40,303 bases of DNA from a bacterium (GTDB lineage: Bacteria > UBA10199 > 2-02-FULL-44-16 > JAAZCA01), in NCBI GenBank assembly GCA_041648665.1, contig JBAZOP010000021.1:1-40303 (forward strand). Reading direction: 5' to 3'. Below, piece after piece: positions 40,303 to 40,303 of this stretch. The translations under genes were made by a program, and so were the position numbers. The notes under the pieces are model-generated. The model was not told where the DNA came from. It ran no database searches and was given only the letters and a program-made list of their open reading frames with translations. How positions within the stretch are numbered: the stretch's first letter is position 1; every line of letters begins with the position of its first letter.

Positions 40303-40303
40303 C

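Overview
The window reads as a chromosomal segment of a GC-rich Gram-negative bacterium. Evidence for two membranes includes an MlaE/MlaF/MCE lipid-transport operon, several beta-barrel-like proteins and lipobox lipoproteins. A DksA/TraR-type regulator, near-consensus sigma-54 promoters and a large protein with CDGxDNDCDGxVDE repeats point to a deltaproteobacterial or myxobacterial-like lineage. That placement is inference from gene content; no rRNA is present to settle it.

Layout. 1-3.1 kb: end of a purine-type NCS2 permease and a PilZ protein (+), facing a pyrE-pyrF-hpt cluster (-) with tRNA-Leu just upstream. 3.1-6.5 kb: tRNA-Cys as a complete unit (promoter, gene, terminator), a TPR lipoprotein and ssb (+), then trxB and a DUF3187 outer-membrane protein (-). 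6.5-8.8 kb: a small Cys-rich secreted protein and comM (+), each behind a sigma-54-type promoter. 8.9-13.4 kb: a three-gene operon (-) of a lipoprotein with a class I glutamine amidotransferase domain, a GadC-like antiporter and glutamate decarboxylase. 13.5-22.9 kb: a putative outer-membrane protein, then overlapping addB-like, addA-like and glnE genes (+). 22.9-26.9 kb: an accessory stretch with large palindromes, a decayed barrel fragment, a coiled-coil gene behind a sigma-54 promoter, a frameshifted gene and small secreted or membrane proteins. 26.9-28.5 kb: a DksA-type gene, a DUF721/DciA-like gene and a TrmN6-like methyltransferase. 28.5-39.3 kb: an almost unbroken minus-strand run, read in transcription order as mlaE, mlaF, MCE, purH, the giant repeat protein, purD, purE, tsaC. 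39.3-40.3 kb: a MITE-like element and partial alr.

Most interesting features. (1) The operon pairing an exported putative glutaminase with a Glu/GABA antiporter and Glu decarboxylase looks like a self-contained acid-resistance module fed from extracytoplasmic glutamine; the amidase step is inferred. (2) The 10-mer TCGCAGCACC occurs twice, 21 bp apart, upstream of the comM sigma-54 promoter and once, inside a palindrome, upstream of the sigma-54 promoter of the coiled-coil gene; this looks like the enhancer site of an unidentified activator. (3) Both AddAB-like subunits carry a four-cysteine nuclease signature. (4) The MCE protein ends in a beta-rich, barrel-like domain. All positions and motifs were read by eye, with no database search.
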